Below are positions 1-8,212 of a DNA stretch of 64,000 nt, piece after piece. The first letter of the stretch is position 1; each line of letters begins with the position of its first letter. The translations under genes were made by a program, and so were the position numbers. This stretch comes from Streptomyces sp. TBY4 (lineage in GTDB: Bacteria; Actinomycetota; Actinomycetes; Streptomycetales; Streptomycetaceae): positions 62,001 through 126,000 of the forward strand of contig NZ_JANAVF010000015.1 in assembly GCF_024213195.1 (NCBI RefSeq), in the 5' to 3' direction. A model generated the notes under the pieces. It was given only the letters and a program-made list of their open reading frames with translations. It made no database searches and was not told the DNA's origin.

Positions 1-2
1 TG

Positions 3-2009
3 CGACGACTCGGACGCGCCGCGCTGCTCGGACCCACGCCCAGGGACCGGCTGCCGGACGCCATCGGCCACGTCGCCGAAGCGCACCGCGCCCACCACCC
101 CGACGCGGACCTGTCGATCCTGCGCCGTGCGTACCTGCTCGCGGAGACCTCGCACCGCGGCCAGATGCGCAAGAGCGGTGAGCCGTACATCACACATCCG
201 CTCGCCGTCACACTCATCCTGGCCGAACTGGGCGCCGAAACCACCACCCTGACGGCCTCGCTCCTCCACGACACCGTCGAGGACACCGACGTGACCCTCG
301 ATCAGGTCCGCACGGAGTTCGGCGACGAGGTCTGCTTCATCGTCGACGGGGTCACCAAGGTCGAGAAGATCGACTACGGCGCCGCCGCCGAGCCCGAAAC
401 CTTCCGCAAGATGCTCGTCGCCACCGGCAACGACGTCCGCGTGATGTCCATCAAACTCGCCGACCGGCTGCACAACATGCGCACCCTCGGGGTCATGCGG
501 CCCGAGAAACAGGCACGCATCGCCAAGGTCACCCGCGACGTGCTCATCCCGCTCGCCGAACGGCTGGGCGTGCAGGCCCTGAAGACGGAGCTGGAGGACC
601 TCGTCTTCGCGATCCTGCACCCCGAGGAGTACGAGCACACCCGCGCTCTCATCGCGGCCCACGCGGGCGAACGCGACCCGCTCCCCGCCATCGCCGACTC
701 GGTACGGGCCGTCCTGCGCGACGCGGGCATCGCCGCCGAGGTCGTGGTGCGGCCCCGGCACTTCGTCTCCGTGCACCGGATCTCCCTCAAGCGCGGGGAG
801 CTGCGCGGCTCCGACTTCGGCCGCCTGCTGGTCCTCGTGGGGGAGAACGCGGACTGCTACGCCGTGCTGGGGGAGCTGCACACCTGCTTCACCCCGGTCA
901 TCTCCGAGTTCAAGGACTTCATCGCCACCCCGAAGTTCAACCTCTACCAGTCCCTGCACACCGCCTTCGCCACCCCCGAGGGGTCCGTGGCCGAGGTGAT
1001 CGTACGGACCCGGCAGATGCACCGGGTCGCGGAGGCGGGCGTGGTGGCGCTGGGGAATCCGTACACAGCCCTGCCGTCCGCCGAGCAGACCGCCGCGGCC
1101 GACTGCGAAGAGGAGCGGGTGGACCCGACCCGGCCCGGCTGGCTGTCGCGGCTGCTCGACTGGCAGCAGTCGGCGCCCGACCCCGACACCTTCTGGGACG
1201 TCCTGCGCTCGGAGCTGGCCCAGGACCGGGAGATCACCGTGTTCCGGGCCGACGGCGGCACTCTGGGCCTGCCGGCCGGCGCCAGCTGTATCGACGCCGC
1301 CTACGCGCAGTACGGCGAGGCGGCCCACGGCTGTATCGGCGCCCGGGTCAACGGGCGCCTGACCTCCCTGTCCTCCCGGCTCTCCGACGGGGACACCGTC
1401 CAGCTCCTGCTCGCGCACGACGCCTCCTCGGGGCCCACCGCCGACTGGCTGGACCACGCGAAGACCCCGGCCGCCCGGATCGCCGTCAGCAGCTGGCTGG
1501 AGGCCCACCCCGACGGGGCCCGGCCCGCCGACGCCGCCCCCAGGCCGCCGCTCTCGGTGATCGGCCTGCGCAGCGGCGGGGGCAACGCCGTCGCCGACCT
1601 GCCGGACGCCACCGTGCGGCTCGCCGGGTGCTGCACCCCGGTGCCGCCGGACGCCGTCGAGGGGTTCGTCGTACGCGGCGGGGCCGTCACCGTGCACCGG
1701 GTCCACTGCGCCACCGTGGCCCAGATGCGGGCGGTGGGGCGTACCCCCGTCGCCGTGCACTGGCGGGCGACCGCGGACTGCCGGGTCACCCTGCTCGCCG
1801 AATCGTTCGGCCGCCCGCATCTGCTGGCCGATCTGACCGAGGCCATCGCCCGCGAGGGGGTCGAAGTGGTCTCCGCGACCGTGGAGCCCCCGGTCGAACA
1901 GCGGGTCCGGCACAGCTACACGCTGCAACTGCCCGACGCGACGGGCCTCCCGGCGCTGATGCGGGCCATGCGGGACGTGCCCGGGGTCTACGACGTCAGC
2001 CGGGCGTGA
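3..2009 (+). CDS. rshA: RelA/SpoT-family (p)ppGpp hydrolase/synthetase homologue, 5' end outside window
   Basis: Bifunctional alarmone enzyme family acting in the cytosol to degrade or make (p)ppGpp. The frame is open from the first bases (no stop before the ATG at 165), so the true start lies upstream. Domains in order: HD hydrolase (ITHPLAVTLIL, then LLHDTVEDT with the metal-binding His-Asp pair), synthetase-like region (RPRHFVSVHR to EVIVRTRQMHR), TGS (DREITVFRADGG), a zinc-finger/RIS segment (LAGCCTPVPP, VHRVHC) and a C-terminal ACT domain. The hydrolase motifs look intact. The synthetase region has lost the usual DxxGxR-type element; the equivalent stretch reads GRLLVLVG, so synthesis may be weak or absent. 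The symbol rests on synteny with hflX and lexA. Family assignment is certain; the activity balance is inferred. Confidence 0.9.
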   Translation, partial: RRLGRAALLGPTPRDRLPDAIGHVAEAHRAHHPDADLSILRRAYLLAETSHRGQMRKSGEPYITHPLAVTLILAELGAETTTLTASLLHDTVEDTDVTLDQVRTEFGDEVCFIVDGVTKVEKIDYGAAAEPETFRKMLVATGNDVRVMSIKLADRLHNMRTLGVMRPEKQARIAKVTRDVLIPLAERLGVQALKTELEDLVFAILHPEEYEHTRALIAAHAGERDPLPAIADSVRAVLRDAGIAAEVVVRPRHFVSVHRISLKRGELRGSDFGRLLVLVGENADCYAVLGELHTCFTPVISEFKDFIATPKFNLYQSLHTAFATPEGSVAEVIVRTRQMHRVAEAGVVALGNPYTALPSAEQTAAADCEEERVDPTRPGWLSRLLDWQQSAPDPDTFWDVLRSELAQDREITVFRADGGTLGLPAGASCIDAAYAQYGEAAHGCIGARVNGRLTSLSSRLSDGDTVQLLLAHDASSGPTADWLDHAKTPAARIAVSSWLEAHPDGARPADAAPRPPLSVIGLRSGGGNAVADLPDATVRLAGCCTPVPPDAVEGFVVRGGAVTVHRVHCATVAQMRAVGRTPVAVHWRATADCRVTLLAESFGRPHLLADLTEAIAREGVEVVSATVEPPVEQRVRHSYTLQLPDATGLPALMRAMRDVPGVYDVSRA

Positions 2010-2093
2010 GCGGGCGGCCCGCCCGACCCCTTTCGGGTGGATCCGTCGCGCGCCGTTCGCGGGCGCCGGGCGGGCGCTGATAAGCGGTGGGGG

Positions 2094-3542
2094 ATGCAGC
2101 TCACCTCCCCGCGCCTGCGCGCCGCCCTGCTGGCCGCGGCCTCCCTCACCCTCGTCGCCGCCGTCGTGCCCCCGCCCAGGGCGCTCGGCATCGGCGACGT
2201 GCTCTTCCCCGAGCTGGGGAACCCCGGCTACGACGTGCTCTCGTACGACCTGTCCTTCGCGTACAAGGACAACCGCACCCCCCTCGACGCGGTCACCGTC
2301 ATCGACGCGCGCAGCCTCACCCGGCTCGAAACCGTCAACCTCGACTTCACCCACGGGAAGGTGGCCTCCGCCGAGGTCAACGGGGAACCCGCCGGCTTCG
2401 CGAGCATCGGCGAGGACCTCGTCCTGACCCCCGCCCGGCCGGTGGAGCCGGACCTGCCCCTCCACATCACCGTCCGGCACACGAGCGACCCGCGCGGCCG
2501 CGGAGACGGCGGCTGGGTGGTCACCGACGACGGGCTGGCCATGGCGAACCAGGCCGACGCCGCCCACCGGGTCTTCCCCTGCAACGACCACCCCGCCGAC
2601 AAGGCCTACTTCACCTTCCGGGTGACTGCCCCGACCGGGACGACGGCCGTGGCCAACGGGGTGCCGGGCGCGCTCCCGGCCCGCCGGGCGGGCGCCGGGA
2701 CCACGTGGACGTACCGGACCCTGCACCCGATGGCCACCGAGCTCGCCCAGGTCTCGATCGGAGACTCGGCCGTGGTCCACCGCACCGGGCCGCACGGACT
2801 GCCGCTGCGCGACGTGGTCCCCGCGGCGGACCGGGAACGGCTGGAGCCGTGGCTGAAGAAGACCGCCGGGCACGTCGCGTGGATGGAGGCGCGGGTCGGC
2901 CGCTACCCCTTCGAGAACTACGGGGTGCTGATCGCGAAGGCCCGTACCGGCTTCGAGCTGGAGACGCAGACCCTGTCGCTCTTCGAGAGCGCGCTGTTCG
3001 CGGGCAGCGGCGGCTACCCCGAGTGGTACGTGGAGTCCGTGATGGTCCACGAGCTGGCCCACCAGTGGTTCGGCGACAGCGTGAGCCCGCGCACCTGGTC
3101 CGACCTGTGGCTCAACGAGGGCCACGCCACCTGGTACGAGGCCCTGTACGCGGACGGCCTCGGCAAGTACTCCCTGGAGCGGCGGATGCGCGAGGCCTAC
3201 CAGCGCTCCGACCAGTGGCGGGCGGCCGGCGGCCCCCCGGCCGCGCCCAAGCCGGCGCCCCCGGGCGAGAAGATCGGGCTGTTCCGGCCGGCGGTCTACG
3301 ACGGCGCCGCGCTGATCCTGTACGCGCTGCGGCAGGAGATCGGGGCCAAGGCCTTCGACCGGGTGGAGCGGCGCTGGGTCTCCGAGCACCGGGACGCGGT
3401 CGCGGGTACGGAGGACTTCGTCCGGCTGGCCTCCGAGGAGGCGGGCCGGGACCTGCGGGCGTTCCTGGAGCCCTGGCTGTACGGGAAGAAGACCCCGGCC
3501 ATGCCGGGCCACCCGGAGTGGAGCGCTGCGAAAAGCGTGTGA
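2094..3542 (+). CDS. Secreted M1-family zinc aminopeptidase
   Basis: Predicted exported metallo-aminopeptidase of 482 residues. The N-terminus is a Sec-type signal peptide (charged start, hydrophobic stretch LLAAASLTLVAAVV, then PPPRALG). The zinc site HELAHQWFG (HExxH) is followed by NEGHATW, which supplies the third zinc ligand Glu at the M1 spacing. The exopeptidase motif normally GxMEN is replaced by GFELET, so the true cleavage specificity is open. I chose ATG 2094 because it starts the signal peptide cleanly; a GTG at 2037 is in frame but would put charged residues ahead of it. The gene begins about 84 bp after the RSH gene and lies in the same direction, perhaps co-transcribed. Confidence 0.88.
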   Translation: MQLTSPRLRAALLAAASLTLVAAVVPPPRALGIGDVLFPELGNPGYDVLSYDLSFAYKDNRTPLDAVTVIDARSLTRLETVNLDFTHGKVASAEVNGEPAGFASIGEDLVLTPARPVEPDLPLHITVRHTSDPRGRGDGGWVVTDDGLAMANQADAAHRVFPCNDHPADKAYFTFRVTAPTGTTAVANGVPGALPARRAGAGTTWTYRTLHPMATELAQVSIGDSAVVHRTGPHGLPLRDVVPAADRERLEPWLKKTAGHVAWMEARVGRYPFENYGVLIAKARTGFELETQTLSLFESALFAGSGGYPEWYVESVMVHELAHQWFGDSVSPRTWSDLWLNEGHATWYEALYADGLGKYSLERRMREAYQRSDQWRAAGGPPAAPKPAPPGEKIGLFRPAVYDGAALILYALRQEIGAKAFDRVERRWVSEHRDAVAGTEDFVRLASEEAGRDLRAFLEPWLYGKKTPAMPGHPEWSAAKSV

Positions 3543-3646
3543 CGCGTACGGAAGGGGCATGCCACCATCGACGAGGCCGTTCGGCGACCGGGCAACCGGC
3601 GGGGCGCCGCCGGGGAATCTCCGCAGTCCGGGGAATCTCGGGGGAG

Positions 3647-3680
3647 TGTCACACGTTGGACGTGACAGTGTTATGTCACG
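3647..3680. promoter_or_regulatory. Cluster of TGTCAC half-sites upstream of hflX
   Basis: CGTGACA (3661-3667) and TGTCACG (3674-3680) form a perfect 7-bp inverted repeat around a 6-bp spacer. A third half-site TGTCAC sits at 3647-3652. The group lies 72-105 bp before the hflX start in the only long gap of this stretch. It could be an operator; no regulator is known to me for this sequence. Confidence 0.35.
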
Positions 3681-3751
3681 CGCGGGAGTAGCTTTGGCCT
3701 TGGCTCCGCTTCGCCTGTCGCGGACGCATTCGAAATCGACGTAAGGATCCA

Positions 3752-5260
3752 ATGACCTCCTCTTCTTCCCCTTCCCAGGACGCGCGGGACGACGCACAGG
3801 GTGCGCCGGACCCGCAGAGCTTCACCGAGAGCCTTCGGGCCGACGCCCTGATGGAAGAGGACGTCGCCTGGAGCCACGAGATCGACGGAGACCGGGACGG
3901 CGAGCAGTACGAGCGCTCCGAGCGCGCGGCCCTGCGCCGTGTGGCCGGCCTCTCCACCGAGCTCGAGGACGTCACCGAGGTCGAGTACCGCCAGCTCCGC
4001 CTGGAGCGGGTCGTCCTCGTCGGCGTGTGGACCTCCGGCACGGTGCAGGACGCGGACAACTCCCTCGCGGAGCTCGCCGCCCTCGCCGAGACGGCGGGCG
4101 CACTCGTACTCGACGGCGTGATCCAGCGCCGCGACAAGCCCGACCCGGCCACCTTCATCGGTTCCGGCAAGGCGCGCGAACTGCGCGACATCGTGATGGA
4201 GAGCGGCGCCGACACCGTCGTCTGCGACGGTGAGCTCAGCCCCGGCCAGCTCATCGCCCTCGAAGACGTCGTCAAGGTGAAGGTGGTCGACCGGACCGCC
4301 CTCATCCTCGACATCTTCGCCCAGCACGCCAAGTCCCGGGAGGGCAAGGCGCAGGTCGCGCTCGCGCAGATGCAGTACATGCTGCCGCGACTGCGCGGCT
4401 GGGGTGCCTCGCTGTCCCGGCAGATGGGTGGCGGCGGCGGTGGCGGCATGGCCACGCGCGGTCCCGGTGAGACCAAGATCGAGACCGACCGGCGCCGGAT
4501 CCGCGAGAAGATGGCGAAGATGCGCCGGGAGATCGCGGAGATGAAGACCGGCCGCGACATCAAGCGGCAGGAACGGCGCCGCAACAAGGTGCCCTCGGTC
4601 GCCATCGCCGGGTACACCAACGCAGGCAAGTCCTCGCTGCTCAACCGCCTCACGGGCGCGGGCGTCCTGGTGGAGAACGCCCTGTTCGCCACCCTCGACC
4701 CGACCGTGCGCCGGGCCGAGACCCCGTCCGGCCGGATCTACACCCTGGCCGACACGGTCGGCTTCGTCCGGCACCTGCCCCACCACTTGGTCGAGGCGTT
4801 CCGCTCCACGATGGAGGAGGTCGGTGACTCCGACCTCATCCTGCACATCGTGGACGGCTCGCACCCGGCGCCGGAGGAGCAGCTGGCGGCGGTCCGCGAG
4901 GTCATCCGCGAGGTCGGCGCCGTCAAGGTGCCCGAGATCGTGGTGATCAACAAGGCGGACGCGGCCGATCCGCTGGTGCTCCAGCGCCTGCTGCGGATCG
5001 AGAAGCGCTCCATCGCCGTCTCGGCGCGCACGGGTCAGGGCATCGAGGAACTCCTCGCGCTCATCGACTCCGAGCTGCCGCGGCCGGCGATCGAGATCGA
5101 GGCCGTGGTGCCCTACACGCGCGGCGGGCTCGTCGCCCGGGCGCACGCCGAGGGCGAGGTGATCTCCGAGGAGCACACGGCGGAGGGCACCCTGCTCAAG
5201 GCGCGGGTGCACGCGGAACTGGCGTCGGAGCTGGCTCCGTACGTGCTCGCGAAGCACTGA
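3752..5260 (+). CDS. hflX: Ribosome-associated GTPase HflX
   Basis: HflX-type GTPase of 502 residues; family members bind the 50S subunit and split or rescue stalled ribosomes. An N-terminal HflX nucleotide-binding subdomain (ATFIGSGKARELRD) is followed by the glycine-rich linker (seven glycines, then MATRGPGETKIETDRR), a basic coiled coil (RRIREKMAKMRREIAEMK), and the G domain with Walker A GYTNAGKSS, G3 DTVGF and G4 NKAD. ATG 3752 is preceded by GTAAGGA. The acidic N-terminal extension of roughly 60 residues is longer than in E. coli HflX. The gene ends in a strong bidirectional terminator facing the convergent peptidase gene. Confidence 0.95.
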   Translation: MTSSSSPSQDARDDAQGAPDPQSFTESLRADALMEEDVAWSHEIDGDRDGEQYERSERAALRRVAGLSTELEDVTEVEYRQLRLERVVLVGVWTSGTVQDADNSLAELAALAETAGALVLDGVIQRRDKPDPATFIGSGKARELRDIVMESGADTVVCDGELSPGQLIALEDVVKVKVVDRTALILDIFAQHAKSREGKAQVALAQMQYMLPRLRGWGASLSRQMGGGGGGGMATRGPGETKIETDRRRIREKMAKMRREIAEMKTGRDIKRQERRRNKVPSVAIAGYTNAGKSSLLNRLTGAGVLVENALFATLDPTVRRAETPSGRIYTLADTVGFVRHLPHHLVEAFRSTMEEVGDSDLILHIVDGSHPAPEEQLAAVREVIREVGAVKVPEIVVINKADAADPLVLQRLLRIEKRSIAVSARTGQGIEELLALIDSELPRPAIEIEAVVPYTRGGLVARAHAEGEVISEEHTAEGTLLKARVHAELASELAPYVLAKH

Positions 5261-5272
5261 CGAGTGGCTGAA

Positions 5273-5310
5273 TGACTGAGGGCCCCCGCTTTCGCGGGGG
5301 CCCTCAGTCA
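5273..5310. terminator. Bidirectional hairpin terminator between hflX and the convergent peptidase
   Basis: Perfect 17-bp inverted repeat (TGACTGAGGGCCCCCGC and its complement) around a TTTC loop. It lies between two converging genes, with 12 bp to the hflX stop and 23 bp to the peptidase stop, so it can serve both. Confidence 0.85.
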
Positions 5311-5333
5311 TGCGGTGCGTGCGGTGCTCGTGG

Positions 5334-6503
5334 CTACTTGAACTTGCCGCTCACGGCGTCAAAGACGCCCTTCGCCTCCGGACCCAGCCGGGGACCGGCC
5401 AGCCAGCCCGCCTTGGCGGGGCCGATGGAGGTGTTCGACACCAGTGCGGGCTTGCCGTCGGCACCCGCCGCGACCCAGCCGCCGCCCGAGGAACCGCCGG
5501 TCATCGTGCAGCCGATGCGGTACATCGTGGGGTCGGTCGTGTTCAGCGACAGCCGGCCCGGCTTGTCGGCGCACTGGAAGGTCTTCTGCCCGTCGAACGG
5601 AGCCGCCGCCGGGTAGCCGGTGGCCGTCATCTTCTCGATCTTGGGCGCCGCCGGGGCGTTGAACTCCACGGGGAGCGCCGTACCGACCGTCTCCTCCAGC
5701 GACTTGCCGCCGCCCTTCTCCGGGGTCACGTGCAGCACCGCGAAGTCGTACGGGGCACCCGCGCCGCCGGTCGGGCCGCCGGTCGCGATCCACTGGTCGG
5801 AGGTCTGTGCCCAGTCGCTCCACCACACGCCGTACGGGGCCACTTCCTCGCGCGGCGCACCCTTGAGCGCGGCCGCGGACTTGCCCTTGTTGTTGTACGA
5901 CGGGACGAAGGCGATGTTGCGGTACCAGCCGCCGGACTTGCCCGCGTGCACGCAGTGGCCGGCCGTCCAGACCATGTTGGACTTGCCGGGGTGCGCCGGG
6001 TCCTTGACCACGGTCGCCGAGCAGACCATCGAACCCTCGGGGCCGTCGAAGAAGACCTTGCCGGAGGCGGGGACGCTGTCGTGGTAGGGCGTGGCCGCGG
6101 CCTTGGCGGCCACCGGAGCCGGGGTCGGGTCGGTGACGCCCTGGTCCTTGCCCGCATCGGGGTCGACGGCGGGGGGCTGCGGAGTCTTGGCCGCGTCGCG
6201 CATCCGGTCCGGGTTCCAGAGGTCCTCGATGATCGGGTTGATGTAGTCGCCCGCCTCGCGGAGCCAGTCCTCCTTCTTCCAGTTCTTCCACTCACCCCCC
6301 TTCCACTTCTCCAGGTCGATGCCGTGCTCCTTGAGCTTGTCCTTCAGCCCGTCGGGGATCTTCACCCCGTCCAGGCTGGTGGGAAGGCTCACCGCCACGG
6401 TCGGCTTGGCGTCGGTCTCACCGTCGCCGGGCCCGCACGCCGCGGCGGTCAGCGCGAGCGCGGCCGAGCACAGGATCGCGGTGACCGGTCGGATCGGTCG
6501 CAT
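5334..6503 (-). CDS. Trypsin-like serine peptidase lipoprotein
   Basis: Predicted surface lipoprotein of 389 residues. The signal peptide ends in a lipobox (LTAAAC, modified Cys23). A long Pro/Lys-rich N-terminal region precedes a chymotrypsin-fold domain with the catalytic His in WTAGHCVH, Asp in YDFAVLHV and Ser in GGSSGGGWV. The active-site serine context resembles glutamyl-endopeptidase/V8-like secreted peptidases more than classical trypsin. The ATG start is preceded by GGGGG at a normal distance. The promoter side faces the siderophore operon, divergent across a repeat-bearing 330-bp gap. Confidence 0.87.
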   Translation of the reverse strand: MRPIRPVTAILCSAALALTAAACGPGDGETDAKPTVAVSLPTSLDGVKIPDGLKDKLKEHGIDLEKWKGGEWKNWKKEDWLREAGDYINPIIEDLWNPDRMRDAAKTPQPPAVDPDAGKDQGVTDPTPAPVAAKAAATPYHDSVPASGKVFFDGPEGSMVCSATVVKDPAHPGKSNMVWTAGHCVHAGKSGGWYRNIAFVPSYNNKGKSAAALKGAPREEVAPYGVWWSDWAQTSDQWIATGGPTGGAGAPYDFAVLHVTPEKGGGKSLEETVGTALPVEFNAPAAPKIEKMTATGYPAAAPFDGQKTFQCADKPGRLSLNTTDPTMYRIGCTMTGGSSGGGWVAAGADGKPALVSNTSIGPAKAGWLAGPRLGPEAKGVFDAVSGKFK

Positions 6504-6630
6504 GTCGTGAATCCCCCTGGATGGTTCTTGGTTCGGGACGGTGCCTGGGTTGGCGGGCGCCTGGGTTGCAGCACCCCACTATGCCGCTGCCGTGGGGGAC
6601 GGCACAGCCCGGGGCACTGGTTCCCCGGGG

Positions 6631-6720
6631 GCCGGACGAGGATCCGGGCCGGACGAGGATCCGGGCCCGGTAAGGATCTTGACCCCGGACGAGGATCCCG
6701 GGCCGGACAAGGATCTTGGG
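6631..6720. repeat. Degenerate 17-20 bp tandem repeats in divergent gap
   Basis: Five head-to-tail copies related to GCCGGACGAGGATCCGG; the first two copies (6631-6647 and 6648-6664) are identical, the next three drift (for example GGTAAGGATCTTGAC and GGCCGGACAAGGATCTTGG). They occupy the middle of the 330-bp gap between the peptidase lipoprotein and the siderophore operon. The rest of the gap shows no gene, and I see no iron box of the TTAGGTTAGGCT type. Confidence 0.75.
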
Positions 6721-6833
6721 TCCGCCCGTGATCCGTCGCCTCCATCGTCGTTGGTACGTACGGGGGATGGGGGAGCAGCGTGGGTGTTCGAAGCGCACCC
6801 CGGAAGAGCAACCGTGCGGGAGGAGCGACACTC

Positions 6834-8204
6834 GTGCCTTTGACGGCGTGGACGGGCGAGGAGGCCGCGGTCGGGGCGCAGGTCCCGGTGCGGGCGAACG
6901 GGGTTCCGGAGGAAGGGCAGTTCGGGGAGGGGATCCTGCGCAGGCAGGCGCAACGCGAGTCCGCGGCGCGGACGTACGCGCGCTCCCTGCCCATCGTGCC
7001 CGTGCGCGCACGGGGTTTGACCATCGAGGGGGCGGACGGACGCCGCTACCTCGACTGCCTCTCCGGCGCCGGAACCCTGGCCCTCGGCCACAACCACCCG
7101 GTGGTGCTCGAAGCCGTCCGCGGGGTCCTCGACTCGGGGGCCCCGCTGCACGTCCTGGACCTCGCGACCCCGGTCAAGGACGCCTTCACCACCGAACTGT
7201 TCGCCAACCTGCCGGCGGAGCTGGCCGCGGACGCCCGCATCCAGTTCTGCGGCCCGGCCGGGACGGACGCGGTGGAGGCCGCGCTCACCCTCGTCCGCAC
7301 CGCGACCGGCCGGTCGGGGCTGCTCGCCTTCACCGGGGCCTACCACGGCATGACCGCGGGGGCGCTGGCCGCCTCCGGCGGGGCCGCGGACGTACGGGTG
7401 ACCCGGCTGCCGTATCCGCAGGACCACCGCTGCCCGTTCGGGGTCGGCGGGGCCGAGGGGGCGGAACTGTCGGTCCGCTGGACGCGGAGCCTGCTGGACG
7501 ACCCCAAGAGCGGGGTGCCCGTGCCCGCCGGGATGATCGTCGAACCCGTCCAGGGAGAGGGCGGGGTGCACCCCGCCCCCGACGCCTGGCTGCGCAGGAT
7601 GCGGGAGATCACGGCGGAGCGGGGGATCCCGCTGATCGCCGACGAGGTCCAGACCGGGGTCGGGCGCACCGGGGCCTTCTGGGGGGTCGACCACGCGGGG
7701 GTCGTCCCCGACGTGATGGTGCTCTCCAAAGCCATCGGGGGCAGCCTGCCGCTCGCGGTGATCGTGTACCGGGCGGAGCTGGACCAGTGGGCCCCCGGCG
7801 CCCACGCCGGCACCTTCCGCGGCAACCAGCTCGCCATGGCGGCGGGCACCGCGACGCTGGCCTACGTCAGGGAGAACGGCCTCGCGGAGCGTGCCCAGCT
7901 GCTGGGCGCGCGCATGCTCACCGCCCTGCGCGGCCTGATCCCGGCCCACCCGTGCGTGGCGGACGTACGGGGCCGCGGGCTGATGATCGGCGTCGAACTG
8001 GCCGACCCCGACACCGGGGAAGCCTCGCCCGACCTCGCCGTGGCGGTCCGTCGGGCCTGCCTGGACCGCGGCCTCATCGTCGAGCTCGGCGGCCGCCACT
8101 CCAGCGTCGTCCGCCTCCTCCCGCCCCTCACCCTGACCGACGAACAGGCCGCGGCCGTCCTCGACCGCCTCGCCGACGCCATCCCCGCCGCCACCCGCCG
8201 CTAA
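6834..8204 (+). CDS. Class III PLP aminotransferase (diaminobutyrate--2-oxoglutarate type) of siderophore operon
   Basis: PLP-dependent fold-type I transaminase of 456 residues. Class III features: LDCLSGAGTLALGHNHP near the N-terminus, GAYHGMT, EPVQGEGG, IADEVQTGVGRTG, and LSKAIGG carrying the Schiff-base lysine (about Lys299). Closest remembered relatives are the 2,4-diaminobutyrate aminotransferases that supply amines to NRPS-independent siderophores such as rhizobactin; the substrate here is inferred. I chose GTG 6834, 9 bp after GGGAGGAG; an in-frame GTG at 6780 has poorer spacing. It is the first gene of a four-gene operon, with 8 bp to the next start. Confidence 0.88.
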   Translation: MPLTAWTGEEAAVGAQVPVRANGVPEEGQFGEGILRRQAQRESAARTYARSLPIVPVRARGLTIEGADGRRYLDCLSGAGTLALGHNHPVVLEAVRGVLDSGAPLHVLDLATPVKDAFTTELFANLPAELAADARIQFCGPAGTDAVEAALTLVRTATGRSGLLAFTGAYHGMTAGALAASGGAADVRVTRLPYPQDHRCPFGVGGAEGAELSVRWTRSLLDDPKSGVPVPAGMIVEPVQGEGGVHPAPDAWLRRMREITAERGIPLIADEVQTGVGRTGAFWGVDHAGVVPDVMVLSKAIGGSLPLAVIVYRAELDQWAPGAHAGTFRGNQLAMAAGTATLAYVRENGLAERAQLLGARMLTALRGLIPAHPCVADVRGRGLMIGVELADPDTGEASPDLAVAVRRACLDRGLIVELGGRHSSVVRLLPPLTLTDEQAAAVLDRLADAIPAATRR

Positions 8205-8212
8205 GGACCCCC

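Noticed and set aside
6716..8212. In-frame extension of the first NIS synthetase through the aminotransferase gene
   Set aside because: The frame is open by chance in GC-rich DNA; the class III aminotransferase is clearly coded in another frame, and ATG 8213 has a ribosome site.
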